Assembly: GCA_032906765.1 (NCBI GenBank)
Contig: JAJTZB010000001.1
Span: 124,001-188,000 of the forward strand
Source: Nitrososphaerales archaeon
GTDB taxonomy: Archaea > Thermoproteota > Nitrososphaeria > Nitrososphaerales > Gagatemarchaeaceae
DNA: 64,000 bases
Reading direction: 5' to 3'
Shown: piece after piece, positions 16,788-26,900 of the stretch
How the letters are laid out: each line of letters begins with the position of its first letter
Numbering within the stretch: the first letter of the stretch is position 1
Notes under the pieces: model-generated
Told to the model about the DNA's origin: nothing
Seen by the model: only the letters and a program-made list of their open reading frames with translations
Databases searched by the model: none
Translations under genes and position numbers: made by a program

Positions 16788-17399
16788 CTACCTAGAGGCC
16801 ATGGCTACGCGTTCTTGTTCGTTCTTCTTCTTGACAGAATGGCTGTTCGGGTCCCCGTTAGCCGCGGATATTATCTCGTCGGCTAGAACCTCTTCGACGC
16901 TTCTTGCGGACGAGAACGCGGCTGCCCTGACCCCCTCGGAGATGAACCTGAGAGCGATGTCAACCCGCCTGACGGGTGAGATATCCACGGACATGTGGTA
17001 CACCACTCCACCGTAGCTGAGCCTGGTCGTGTCCTCGTTGGGGGCGGCATTCTCTATGGCCTTCACAAGGACTTGTGCTGGGTTCTGACCTGTCTTGAGC
17101 TGGACAAGCTCGAAGGCTGTCTTCACTATGTTGATCGACTTTTGCTTCTTCCCGCCCATCCTGCCTGTGTTCTTTGCGTACTTCCTGCCGTAGTGCATCA
17201 TCTGGTTTACGAGCCTTTCCACAATGTTTACCCTTGCCTTCGCGAACTTCTTCCGCTCGTGCCTCCCTCCTGAGTGGGGGACGAGCATTGGCTTCAGGCT
17301 GATGACTCCCTGAAGGCCTACGTCCTCAACCTTGACGCCTGTGAGGTCCCACTTGGTCCACAAGAGCAAATTCGGGTACTCGAGCGCTTGTCTGCTCAT
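16788..17399 (-). CDS. rps7: Small-subunit ribosomal protein uS7
   Basis: A 203-residue archaeal-type S7, which nucleates the 30S head on 16S rRNA and lines the E site. The characteristic central segments are RVNIVERLVNQMMHYGRKYA, KAIENAAPNEDTTRLSYGGV and the C-terminal region RSVEEVLADEIISAANGDPNS are all present. The length is normal for archaea with their N-terminal extension. It follows rps12 after a two-base gap and would be co-transcribed with it, so its expression shares the promoter inserted before rps12. No anomaly in the protein. Confidence 0.95.
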   Translation of the reverse strand: MSRQALEYPNLLLWTKWDLTGVKVEDVGLQGVISLKPMLVPHSGGRHERKKFAKARVNIVERLVNQMMHYGRKYAKNTGRMGGKKQKSINIVKTAFELVQLKTGQNPAQVLVKAIENAAPNEDTTRLSYGGVVYHMSVDISPVRRVDIALRFISEGVRAAAFSSARSVEEVLADEIISAANGDPNSHSVKKKNEQERVAMASR

Positions 17400-17401
17400 C
17401 C

Positions 17402-19366
17402 CTATCTCCTCGGCTTCTCCTTCCTGCCGTAGACAAGCTCGTTAAGCGACACCCCGTTCACCTTGAAGACCGTCCAGCGGACGCCTGGAATGTCGCCCAT
17501 CGCCCTCTTCATCGAGCCGCCGATCCCCTGGAGCATCACCTCATCGTGCTCGTCCACGAAGTTCAGGGCTCCGTCGCCCGGCAGGAACGCGGTGACCTGC
17601 TTGCCGTTCTTCACTATCTGCACCCTGCAGCAGTTACCGGTAAGGATTCCGTTAGCGAAGAAATTGTGACTGTCGCTTCCCACAGTGATATCCTGCAAGG
17701 AGAGGTGCCGCTTTACCTGCGTGACGCTCACTATCTGATCCCACAGAAGACCGTTCTTCGGCAAGTTCCTACTGGCATCTTTGAGCCACGCCTCGAATTC
17801 GATTCCCGAGGCAGTAGTGTGAAGTGCTTCGATGTTCGTCACGCCGTGCCAGAGCCATCTGTTGACATTGAAGGTGTGAACCCAGTGATATCCCTCATGT
17901 TTGAGCGCCTCTGCGATTTCTCTGTAGGAAAGCCCAAGCCTCCTAAGCTCTATCGCCCTGATGTACGCCTTTTGAGTGGAACGCATCCGGATTTGCTTCA
18001 AGGTGAGGTACTGAAGGCAGTACCTAGCCATTGCTTGTCGTTCAGATTGGTAGGCATATCCGACCTTTCCGAATAAGTTGATCAAATTCTGGATGTTGGA
18101 GGCGAGATACACAACGATCTTGAAAGTCCTCCTCCCGTCGAGTCTCTCGACAGAAGGAGCTATTCTGGAGTTTGAGACTGACACACCAAATTCTGTAAGT
18201 AGCGACTTCATGTCCTCGACAAACTCAAGTCCACTCTGAAGGAATTCAGCGGTCTTACTCAGCGAGAATGACGGCGGACAGAGCGTGCGCCCTTTGAACC
18301 TAGGCTTTTCCAATTCGCTACCGAAATACGAGGCGAGAAATTCTGCCTTCACCCATGCTGGGGCGCGCATAATCCAACGTGGGACACGATAACCTGCCAA
18401 GGTCTTCTCGCCGACCGGGCAGCCCAGGCTCTTGAGCAGCGCGAAGAGAACAATCGAACTGCAGGCGACCGTGTTGTAAGTCCCAGAGACCGTGCGCGAA
18501 CCACTGGATGTCCTGACCACGCTGGTGGCGGTCCCCTCGTAGATTGGGGAGGAGTGGAAGCCGATTGCCGTGAGGTCCTTCGCCACACAGGCCAAGTCGT
18601 TGGGAGTGCCTGAACCGATTACCTTTCCACCATAGCCTGAACCGCTGCGCGAATAGCTCAAGGTTCCGTCTCCGAAAATGTGCCCGATCAACCTCACGAG
18701 CGAGGGGAGCCTTGGGTCGTCATACCTGAGGGGAAGCAGCATCCTGCTCTTTAGTTCGGTAACGGTTCGGTCGGCGTTGGACCTTTCGGGAGTGGCCCGC
18801 CTCACATCTTCCTCTCCCACTATTACGGAGTGCCTAGATGCTCGAAGTAATGGTTCGCCTGGAAGAACCACGACCCGGTCTTGTGCAGTCACATCTCTTG
18901 CATCTTTGACTCCCCTCTCCGTGTAAATCGGGTGGTCCCCGCTTGCGACCAATCTTCGCCCACTTGCTGTGGATATCTCGAAGATGCCAGCCTGCTTTAC
19001 CTCGCTGTCGGTTAGCTCGAAGTGGTCTATCGCCGGAGCGGACTGGAGTGCAAAATTCTCAAGGTTCAGAAATGAAACGGTAGGTCTGCTCCCAGCAAAG
19101 GCGGCCATTGGCAGGAAGGTATTGTTCTCCAGAAGGACTGAGGTGTTCCTAGCAACACACTTCCTGATCGCCGAGTTCGGCTGCTTTGATTCGATGCCCA
19201 CCTTCTCGAGGACTATTCCCCTTGCCTGGGGGGAACCCTCGAGCGGGTCTGCCTTGTAGTCCAGCCCAAGCTTCCGCCGCTTGTACCATTTGTTGGACCA
19301 GCGGAACCTCTGCCGCTTCATCGAGATCTGGCGAGCCGAGAACTCCCCGCGAGGCGATCCAGGCAT
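17402..19366 (-). CDS. rps12: Small-subunit ribosomal protein uS12 interrupted by an intein
   Basis: The gene encodes a 654-residue precursor: an N-terminal S12 part of 69 residues, a 509-residue intein, and a C-terminal S12 part of 76. Joined, the exteins give a 145-residue archaeal uS12. The N-extein ends with KQPNSAIRK and the C-extein begins [10 protein letters not shown], so splicing restores IRKCCRVQ, matching IRKCVRVQ of other archaea. The insertion is a few residues after the PNSA loop that touches the decoding centre, so unspliced precursor should not assemble into working ribosomes. I prefer the ATG at 19366 (PGSPRGEF is the family N-terminus) over a GTG five codons upstream. A TATA box lies about 30 bases upstream. 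Confidence 0.93.
   Translation of the reverse strand: MPGSPRGEFSARQISMKRQRFRWSNKWYKRRKLGLDYKADPLEGSPQARGIVLEKVGIESKQPNSAIRKCVARNTSVLLENNTFLPMAAFAGSRPTVSFLNLENFALQSAPAIDHFELTDSEVKQAGIFEISTASGRRLVASGDHPIYTERGVKDARDVTAQDRVVVLPGEPLLRASRHSVIVGEEDVRRATPERSNADRTVTELKSRMLLPLRYDDPRLPSLVRLIGHIFGDGTLSYSRSGSGYGGKVIGSGTPNDLACVAKDLTAIGFHSSPIYEGTATSVVRTSSGSRTVSGTYNTVACSSIVLFALLKSLGCPVGEKTLAGYRVPRWIMRAPAWVKAEFLASYFGSELEKPRFKGRTLCPPSFSLSKTAEFLQSGLEFVEDMKSLLTEFGVSVSNSRIAPSVERLDGRRTFKIVVYLASNIQNLINLFGKVGYAYQSERQAMARYCLQYLTLKQIRMRSTQKAYIRAIELRRLGLSYREIAEALKHEGYHWVHTFNVNRWLWHGVTNIEALHTTASGIEFEAWLKDASRNLPKNGLLWDQIVSVTQVKRHLSLQDITVGSDSHNFFANGILTGNCCRVQIVKNGKQVTAFLPGDGALNFVDEHDEVMLQGIGGSMKRAMGDIPGVRWTVFKVNGVSLNELVYGRKEKPRR
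17633..19159 (-). mobile_element. S12 intein with LAGLIDADG homing endonuclease
   Basis: A 509-residue intein. Block A starts with Cys1 ([13 protein letters not shown]). Block B carries SGDHPIY with the conserved His near intein residue 76. The endonuclease motifs are LIGHIFGDG (157-165, acid D164) and LASYFGSEL (275-283, acid E282), so both catalytic acids remain although the second motif is degenerate. A helix-turn-helix-like segment ([10 protein letters not shown]) follows. Block F/G reads [13 protein letters not shown], then Cys+1. The usual penultimate His is Gly here; Asn at the end and Cys+1 are intact. I am confident of the boundaries because both exteins resume canonical S12 exactly. 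Confidence 0.93.
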
Positions 19367-19394
19367 ATTTTCCGATCGCACCTTTGTTGGATTC

Positions 19395-19402
19395 TATAAA
19401 AG
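19395..19402 (-). promoter_or_regulatory. TATA box for rps12-rps7
   Basis: Minus-strand CTTTTATA, just after the stop of nusA and about 32 bases before the rps12 ATG. It would start transcription within about 6 bases of the ATG, giving the intein-bearing gene and rps7 a nearly leaderless message independent of the polymerase operon. Confidence 0.6.
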
Positions 19403-19405
19403 GGT

Positions 19406-19849
19406 TCAGAGGGGACTTACTATCTGAACGTTGGAGATGTCGAAGTAACGCCGCGCGAGCAGCCTGACCTTCTCGGCGTTCCTGCCTCCCATGCCCACCG
19501 CGGCGCCCTTCTTCTTCGGGTCCACAACGACGACAACGCCTCTCGAGCCGTCCGGCCTGTCGCTGACGCGGATCTCTTGGACGTACCTCGGGCCGAGGGC
19601 GTTCTTGATTAGCTCAGAGATATCGTCGGACCACTCAACAACCTCAACCGGCCTTCTCACCGCCCTCTCCATCTTCTTCACCGACGCTCCCTCCTTTCCT
19701 ATCGCGAGTCCCATCTGACCCTTCGTGACGATGAAGATCAACCTGTTCAGCTTCTCGTCAATAACGCAGTCCTTGGCAGTCGCGCCCGTCATGCTGTTGA
19801 ACATCGACATCAGAGAGAGTTGTTCCGAGCTTAACTTGATCTCTGGCAC
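19406..19849 (-). CDS. nusA: NusA-like KH-domain transcription factor
   Basis: A 147-residue archaeal NusA homologue made of two KH RNA-binding domains, without the S1 and N-terminal domains of bacterial NusA. GxxG-type loops are visible in LAIGKEGASVKKME (about 63-76) and AVGMGGRNAEKVRL (about 116-129). The position between rpl30e and rps12 is the conserved archaeal order. The role is inferred from the family: RNA binding during transcription elongation or termination. The ATG is 7 bases after the L30e stop, so it is in the polymerase operon. Confidence 0.92.
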   Translation of the reverse strand: MPEIKLSSEQLSLMSMFNSMTGATAKDCVIDEKLNRLIFIVTKGQMGLAIGKEGASVKKMERAVRRPVEVVEWSDDISELIKNALGPRYVQEIRVSDRPDGSRGVVVVVDPKKKGAAVGMGGRNAEKVRLLARRYFDISNVQIVSPL

Positions 19850-19856
19850 TCTGTGT

Positions 19857-20156
19857 TCACCGGAGCAGTTGCTTCAGATTCGCTTCGCCAAGCGACATGA
19901 GAGCAAGAGCAGAGACCTTGTATGGTCTCCCTATCAACTTGGCCAACTCGGCTGACGTGAAGCTCACGTCGATCACTGGGACCTCGTGCTTTTTCGCCTC
20001 TTCCCTCAGCTTCGCGCCCACGCCCGCCGGCATTGACTTCGTGCAGATGACCGCCTTCGCGCCTTTCATGCTCGCCAGGGATTCCTTTGCGCCTATGGTG
20101 TATTTCCCACCCTTCATTGCCTCCTTCAGGAGCTTTGAGAGCTGGGCAGGTTCCAT
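19857..20156 (-). CDS. rpl30e: Large-subunit ribosomal protein eL30
   Basis: A 99-residue member of the L7Ae/L30e RNA-binding family. GGKYTIGAKESLASMKGAKA near residues 16-35 and the later IGRPYKVSALALMSLG are characteristic. It is located between rpoA and nusA, the usual archaeal position. It binds kink-turn RNA in the 50S subunit. Its ATG is 7 bases from the rpoA stop, so the genes are probably co-transcribed. Length is normal. Confidence 0.94.
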   Translation of the reverse strand: MEPAQLSKLLKEAMKGGKYTIGAKESLASMKGAKAVICTKSMPAGVGAKLREEAKKHEVPVIDVSFTSAELAKLIGRPYKVSALALMSLGEANLKQLLR

Positions 20157-20163
20157 GCTTTGG

Positions 20164-23100
20164 TCAACTCATGTAGAGATCGATCATGCCGGTCCCGACC
20201 GGGATCGGCAGGCCGACGATGACGTTCTCTGTCACTCCCTTCAGGTCTTCCCTCTCGCCCTTGACGGCTGCCTCGGCGAGAGTTGGGACGGTAATCTCGA
20301 AGGCTGCCCTCGCCAACACGCTGCTCTTGGCTCCTGCGATTCCGTGCCTGCCTATCTGCTGTATGTACCCCTTCGAAGTCATCAGGTCTGCCACGAGGAA
20401 GATGTGCCTGATGTCGACCTCCAGGCCCTGCTCGTCGAGAGTGCTCATGACCTCGCGCACAAGCGTCGCCCTGGCTGCCTCGATCCCAAGAACCTGGGCC
20501 ACCTCGTGCACGTTGTTCGTGTACACCCTCGTGGGGTCCACACCCTTGATCGCAATAACCTTGCCCAAGTTGGAGCCGGCAGCCTGGATGAACCATTCCT
20601 CTCCTTCCTTTACGACCGTGACCCTGGTGATGCCAGGTATGCCCTTCAGCTTCATGTTCTGTATCTTGTTCCTGAGGGTGAAGAGGGTCGAGAGGTCGGC
20701 GTTCTCCATGTTCACTCTGATTATCTTGCCCCTCTCAATCTGGACGTTCCTCTTCCCCGTCTCTATCACCTTTGCTACCTCATCAGCCGATGCGTCCCTG
20801 TCGGTCATCATCTTCTCGCTGAGGTGCAGCTTGATCCCCTCTGTAGGGTCGACCTCGCTGTAGTCAACGACGTTGCCCACCTTCGTGAAGAGTATCTCCT
20901 TCGCGACCTTGACCGCTTTCTCGTTGGTTGCGCCGTACTCCTTGTCCAGGTATATGTCCATCGACGGCGTTGCGGGTATCTTCCTTGCATCGACAAGCTC
21001 CATCAGCCTGGGAAGTCCAAGCGTGACGTCCCTCTCCCTCACACCTGCGAAGTGGAAAGTCCTGAGGGTCATCTGGGTGCCTGGCTCGCCAATCGATTGG
21101 GCGGCCACTATGCCGGATGCCTCCCCTGGTTCCACTCGCGAGTAGTCCAAGGCCTCCGCAACCTTCTCAAGGGCTTCCTTGGCGCCCTCCTCCGTGAGGT
21201 GTGCTGCCGCGAGCTTCTCTCTCAGCTCCCTCAACAGTCTGTCGTTGAGGGAAGGCTGATACTTCTTCAACAGCTTCTCGATGGTCTCCTCGTCCAGCTT
21301 CGTCTTTGACTTTGAGAGCAGTCCTTGCGTCTCGAGCAGTCTCTCGAGGTTGATTGGGCGCCCGTGGTCGCTCTTCGCCGGGTCGACGCCGTCTTCGCCG
21401 TAGAGGAACTGGATGAGGTGGCCATGTGGGTCCCTGACTGTCAAGTCGTACTCCACCTTGAGGTGCTCGAGCGCGTTGATAAGCCTTCTCTGCATGTACC
21501 CGCTCTGCTGAGTCCTGACGGCCGTGTCGACCAACCCCTCCCTTCCACCCATTGCGTGGAAGAAGAACTCGGTCGGAGAGAGCCCGTCGCGGTAGTTGCT
21601 CCGGACGAAGCCTTTCGCTTCTGGCGTGTTGTCGTTCCAGGGGAAGTGGCTGAGCGCCCTGCCTCTCAATCCCTTCTCGATCCTCTTGCCTCTGACAGAC
21701 TGCTGTCCGAGGGCTGCGGTCATCTGGCCTACGTTCAGGCTCGACCCTCTCGCCCCAGTCCTGGCCATGATCATCCCAGAGTTCTCCGGCGGGAAAGCCT
21801 TGTCTGCTATCCTGCCTGCCCTGTCCCTCGCTCTTGCCAGCTCGTTCACGATGTACGCTTCCAGAGAGTCCTCGGGCGAAAGCCCCCTGGTCAGTTGGAG
21901 GGTGCCAGCCTTGTACTTCTTGATGAGGTCAGAGACGTTGCTGTAGGCCTCGTCCAGTGTATCCTTGATGCCCTTCTTTGCCTCATCCGGGAGCTCGAGC
22001 TCGTTGAACCCGTATGTGAAGCCACGTCTCGTCAGGAACGTCTTCAATACGCTCAGGATTGAGTTGAGGAAGCTCCTCGCCTCTTCGTTGCCATAGTCCT
22101 TTGCAATCCTGTGCAGCAGGCTGTCAGGCTCCTCCGCACCAATCACGGCTTTGTCGACGACACCGGATATCAGATTGCCGTCCCTGATGACGACGTCATT
22201 GGATTCACCTGATTTCGAAGACTTCGCCCACTTCGAGGTGAGCACGTAGTTCATCCCCTTCGGGAGGAACAGCGAGAAGAGCTGCTTGCCTGTGTACAGG
22301 CCCCTGGCCCCCGCCTCGGGCAGGTCGCCGTCGTAACCTCCTATCAGGGCGAGATTGGAGAACTCTCCGGCAGTGAGAGTCGTCTCATCCCTTGTGAGCA
22401 TGAAAGCGCCTGTGATGAAGTCCCTTATGCCTCCGATTATTGGCCCACCGTATCTTGGGGATATTATTTGGTCCTGGACCTTCATCAGCATGAGCGCCTC
22501 GGAGCGCGACTCTTCGCTCTGGGGCACGTGCAGGTTCATCTCGTCGCCGTCGAAGTCTGCGTTGTAGGGCGGGCAGACCGACGGGTGGAGTCTGAATGTT
22601 CTGAACGGGAGGACCCTGACGAAGTGAGCCATGACTGACATCCTGTGTAGCGAGGGCTGCCTGTTGAAGAGGACGACGTCGCCGTCTATGAGGTGCCTCT
22701 CAACTATGTAGCCCGTTGTGAGCGAATCTGCAAGCGCTTTCCTGTCGCTCGCGAAGTCGAGCCTGATCTTCACTCCGTCGGCCCTTATGACGTAGTTGGC
22801 CCCTGGGTGCTCGAACGGCCCTTTGATGACGAGCTGCTTCAGCATCTCGATGTTCCAGGATGAGACCTTCTCAGGGATGGTGAGCTTCTTTGCGACCTCG
22901 AACGGAACACCGACCTCGCCTATGTCGAGACTGGGGTCTGGGCTAATAACTGTCCTGCTCGAGAAGTCGACCCTTTTCCCGGACAGCGAACCCCTGAACC
23001 TGCCCTCCTTCCCCTTCAGTCTCTGACTGAGCGTCTTGAGGGGCCTGCCAGACCTGTGATGTGCCTGGGGGATTCCTGAGACTTCGTTGTCGAAGTATGT

Positions 23101-23937
23101 CGTCACGTGGTAGTGCAGCAGGTCGACCAGGTCTTGGACGATAAGGTGGGGCGTCCCAGACTCCTTGCTCTCCCTCACCCTCTGATTGACCCTTAGAATG
23201 TCCACGACCTTGTGGGTCAGGTCGTCCTCGGACCTGATTCCCGACTCTAGAGTGATCGACGGCCTTACAGTCAGTGGTGGGACTGGCAGGACCTGAAGAA
23301 CGAACCACTCGGGCCTGGCCGCCTTCGCGTTGAAGTCGAGGACCTCGAGGTCTTCGTTGGTGACCCTCTCGAGCCTCTCCCGTATTGCGACTGGAAGGAG
23401 CCTCGTGGCCCCGCCCTCCTCCGTGATCTCGTGGAAGATTGTGGGCTTTGTGAACTCGATTTGGTACTGTTGCTTGCCGCAGTGAGGACAGAGCTTGACC
23501 TTCCTCGCTTTTGTGAAGATTTCCTTCGCGATAGTCTCGACGAGCGTTGGCGCGAAGTCGGTCCTGCTCGTCAACCTGGCCTTGTACGCGTCGAGCTCCT
23601 GCTGCGGGAGAAGGATCCTCCCGCACGTCCTGCACGTCGTCTGGATGAGCTTGTTTATCTCGTCGACGAACGCGATGTGCAGCACAGGCTCTGCCAGCTC
23701 GATGTGGCCGAAGTGGCCCGGACATCGGCCGGCTGTGCTTCCGCAGGTCCCGCACTTCTGCCCAGGTTCAAGGGTACCTAGCCTGCTGTCCATCAGGCCT
23801 CCCTGGACCGGCATCCCGTCCTCGTCGTAGGTCTCGGGCTGCGTGATTTCGGCAACTGAGTACTTCCTCACCTCGTTCGGGGAGAAGACCGAGAAGTCGA
23901 TGCCGCCTATCGTCTTGAGGGCTTGTTCCATCGACAC
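20164..23937 (-). CDS. rpoA: DNA-directed RNA polymerase subunit A, unsplit (A' + A'')
   Basis: A 1257-residue largest subunit. The N-terminal zinc-binding region CGTCGSTAGRCPGHFGH is near residue 62-78, a second Cys pair (CRTCG, CPHCG) follows, and the catalytic Mg motif NADFDGDEM lies near 459-467. The A'' part (SGIVAAQSIGEPGTQMTLRTFHFAG) follows in the same frame at about 955-979. In most archaea A' and A'' are separate genes; a fused gene is a known trait of Thaumarchaeota and Aigarchaeota, so it is the best taxonomic marker in this window. The ATG is preceded by rpoB at 4 bases. No intein or frameshift. Confidence 0.97.
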   Translation of the reverse strand: MSMEQALKTIGGIDFSVFSPNEVRKYSVAEITQPETYDEDGMPVQGGLMDSRLGTLEPGQKCGTCGSTAGRCPGHFGHIELAEPVLHIAFVDEINKLIQTTCRTCGRILLPQQELDAYKARLTSRTDFAPTLVETIAKEIFTKARKVKLCPHCGKQQYQIEFTKPTIFHEITEEGGATRLLPVAIRERLERVTNEDLEVLDFNAKAARPEWFVLQVLPVPPLTVRPSITLESGIRSEDDLTHKVVDILRVNQRVRESKESGTPHLIVQDLVDLLHYHVTTYFDNEVSGIPQAHHRSGRPLKTLSQRLKGKEGRFRGSLSGKRVDFSSRTVISPDPSLDIGEVGVPFEVAKKLTIPEKVSSWNIEMLKQLVIKGPFEHPGANYVIRADGVKIRLDFASDRKALADSLTTGYIVERHLIDGDVVLFNRQPSLHRMSVMAHFVRVLPFRTFRLHPSVCPPYNADFDGDEMNLHVPQSEESRSEALMLMKVQDQIISPRYGGPIIGGIRDFITGAFMLTRDETTLTAGEFSNLALIGGYDGDLPEAGARGLYTGKQLFSLFLPKGMNYVLTSKWAKSSKSGESNDVVIRDGNLISGVVDKAVIGAEEPDSLLHRIAKDYGNEEARSFLNSILSVLKTFLTRRGFTYGFNELELPDEAKKGIKDTLDEAYSNVSDLIKKYKAGTLQLTRGLSPEDSLEAYIVNELARARDRAGRIADKAFPPENSGMIMARTGARGSSLNVGQMTAALGQQSVRGKRIEKGLRGRALSHFPWNDNTPEAKGFVRSNYRDGLSPTEFFFHAMGGREGLVDTAVRTQQSGYMQRRLINALEHLKVEYDLTVRDPHGHLIQFLYGEDGVDPAKSDHGRPINLERLLETQGLLSKSKTKLDEETIEKLLKKYQPSLNDRLLRELREKLAAAHLTEEGAKEALEKVAEALDYSRVEPGEASGIVAAQSIGEPGTQMTLRTFHFAGVRERDVTLGLPRLMELVDARKIPATPSMDIYLDKEYGATNEKAVKVAKEILFTKVGNVVDYSEVDPTEGIKLHLSEKMMTDRDASADEVAKVIETGKRNVQIERGKIIRVNMENADLSTLFTLRNKIQNMKLKGIPGITRVTVVKEGEEWFIQAAGSNLGKVIAIKGVDPTRVYTNNVHEVAQVLGIEAARATLVREVMSTLDEQGLEVDIRHIFLVADLMTSKGYIQQIGRHGIAGAKSSVLARAAFEITVPTLAEAAVKGEREDLKGVTENVIVGLPIPVGTGMIDLYMS

Positions 23938-23941
23938 GATT

Positions 23942-26900
23942 CTACACCTTGTCCTTTAGCTGGAGCCTCGGGGCAATGTTCAGGCTCATCATCTCCTGGA
24001 GGAGCAGTTTGAACGCGTACGCCACGACGACTGTCGAGATCTTGGCTTGGTCGCCGTCGATCTTGCAAGTGTACTTCCTCTGCTTAGCGTCGTAGTAGGC
24101 GATGAGGCCACACTTCTCGCAGACGTAGATCTCTGTCTTGTCCGCCTCGTCGAGGAGCCTGTCCTTCAGCACCATCGAGGCACCGTAGGCTATGAGGCAG
24201 TCCCTCTCCATCTCGCCGAACCTAAGACCCCCACCCCTCGCCCTTCCCTCGGTGGGCTGCTTCGTGAGCATCTGGACCTGACCGCGCGCCCTCGCGTGGA
24301 TCTTGTCCGCGACCATGTGGTGAAGCTTCTGGTAGTAGACGACGCCGACGAAGATGTCGGCTGCGAACTTCTTCCCTGTCTTGCCGTCGTACATGACCTC
24401 CCTGCCGGTCGGCTCGAAGCTCCGTCCCTTCAAGACCTTCTCGAGCTCCTCTATGCTCTCGCCAGCGAAGGCAGAGCCGTCTACGGAGGTGCCCCTCAGA
24501 GCGCCCGCCTTCCCAGCGATTGATTCTATGAACTGGCCGACTGTCATCCTGGACGGGAATGCATGGGGGTTGATGATCACGTCGGGCACTATGCCCTCCG
24601 CGGTGTACGGCATGTCCTCCTGAGGCACCACGAGGCCGATCACTCCCTTCTGCCCGTGCCTGGAGGCGAACTTGTCACCTATCTCTGGAATCCTCATGTC
24701 CCTAACCCTGACCTTGAACATCCGGCCACCCTCGACGTTCTCTGTCATGAAGACTGAATCGACTACGCCCGCCTCAGACGGCCTGACAGCGACAGATGTG
24801 TCTCTCCTGTAGGGGCCCTTAATCTCGAACTCCTTGTACTCCTCCATGAACCTGGGGGGGCTCGTCCTCCCTATCACGACGTCTCCCCCTGAGACCAATG
24901 ACTCGCCAGAGATTATCCCGTCGCCTTCGAGCAGCCTGTAGAACTTCTCACCCCTGTATCCCCTTATGTTCGACTCCGCAGACGGGACCTCGAACGTGTC
25001 TCTCATGCCTCCGAGGTACTGCTTTGCCTGCCCCTCGTAGAGTCTGTAGAAGAACGAACGGGCAAGTCCCCTCTCGATGCTCGACCTGTTCATGATGATC
25101 GCGTCCTCGATGTTGTAGCCTTCGAAGGAGAGGACTGCAACGACGCAGTTCTGGCCGAGGGGCCTCTCGTCTATCTTCAGAAGGTCGAGCGTCCTCGTCC
25201 TGACAACCGGGGCCTGCGGGCTCACGAGAAGGTGCTGCCTAACGTGAGGCGAGATAGGGTAGGTGGGCGAGGAGAAGCCGAGGCTCTGCTTCGCCATGGC
25301 GGACTCGTACGTGTTCCTCGGTGACTGGTTGTGCTCGGGGTACGGTATGATTGAAGCCGCGATTCCGAACATCGCAGCGGGGAAGACCTCGACGTGGGTG
25401 TTCTTCGTCGCGATCTGGTCGACTTCCATTGCGACCAGGCAGTTCTCTTCCTCGTTCGCGTCTATCAGCTCGATGACGCCCTGCTCCACAAGGTCCCTCC
25501 ACGAGAGCTGGCCGGCGCCGACCTTCTCTATCAGGTCGTGGTTGAGGAGTGGTCTGCCGTTCTCGACTACTATGAGGGGTCTGAGCACCCTGCCGGAACT
25601 GATGCTGATGTAGAGCCTCGGGTAGGCCTTGTCGTTGAGAGATGAAGCGTACATGACGCTTGCGCTCGGATTGATCTGACCCTCCCTCCTGAGCTTCCTG
25701 AACGCCTTGGCGAGCCTCTCGCCGTCGTCTACGTATCCGAGGAACCTCCCGTCCATGAAGACCCTGCAGCCGTTCAGCTGCAGCTTCTGGTCGGCGTCTC
25801 TGATTTGTTTTGCCCCGAGCTCCCAGAGTTTCTCCTCGACTTCTGCGGACGGGACGCCCACGGAGATGGTAGCCGAAAGGGCGAGGTTCTTGACAAGCCC
25901 GCAGTTCACTCCCTCTGGCGTCTCTGATGGACAGATCCTCCCAAAGTGTGTAGCGTGCAGGTCTCTCGCCTCGAAGTTGGGCTGGCTCCTGCTGAGGGGA
26001 GACTGCACCCTTCTGAGATGGCTCAGGGTGCTCAGGTAGTTGGTCCTGTCGAGGAGCTGGGTCACGCCCACTTTCCCCCTACCCCAGTTGCCAGTCGCGA
26101 TTGCGTTATTCAGCTTATCAGTGATTATGCCCGTCCTGATGGCCGCCCCGACTACGTTGCCGCCCCGCTTCTGGCCCGTCCTCTCGAGCTGGTACTTCAT
26201 GTCCCTGACGAGGTTCCTGAAGGCTGTCCGGAACAAGTCTGCGAGCATCTGGCCTGCGAACTTGATCACCTTGTTCCCGTAGTGGTCCTTGTCGTCTGCC
26301 CCTATCCAGCCGAGCCTGAGCTCGAGCAGCTTGCAGACTGCCTCTCCCATGAACATTGCCTTGTCGTACCTCCTGTCGTCAGTCTTGCCGAGGTGCGGCA
26401 GGAGCCCCCAGTCGAGCATCGATTGAGCCCTCTTCACCCTGAACTCCTCGAGCATCCCGTGGGCGACCCTGTTGCCTATGTACACGAGAGAGTCCTTGTC
26501 CGTGGGAGCCTCGCTCGCCTTGTCGAAGGAGACCTCCAGGAGGTCCTGTATCTCTGGCTTCGGCGATATCGAGTCTGCTATGTCCCTGTCAGACTTTATC
26601 CCGAGCGCCCTCATGACGATTACGAAGGGAAGGTCGACCGGACAGCTGGGCACCTTGACGTTGATTGCGCCGTCCTGCTTCAGCGTGAGTTCCAGTTTCG
26701 AGCGGTATCCCACCACCGACGAGTAGACCCGGGACTTGTACGTGTTCACCCCCGAGACCTTCTCCGCGTCGACCAGGATCTTGTTCGGCGAGAGGTCCTC
26801 CAGTCCTACTATCACCCTCTCGGCGCCGTTGATTATGAAGTAGCCGCCAGGGTCGTTGGGGTCTTCGCCGACCTCTATGAGCTGCTCCTTCGTCTTGTCA

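Noticed and set aside
19897-21309. Long open frame (470 codons) on the plus strand, antisense to rpoA
   Set aside because: Lies fully opposite rpoA and rpl30e, is rich in Leu/Val/His/Arg as mirror reading of a high-GC gene, and has no family motif.
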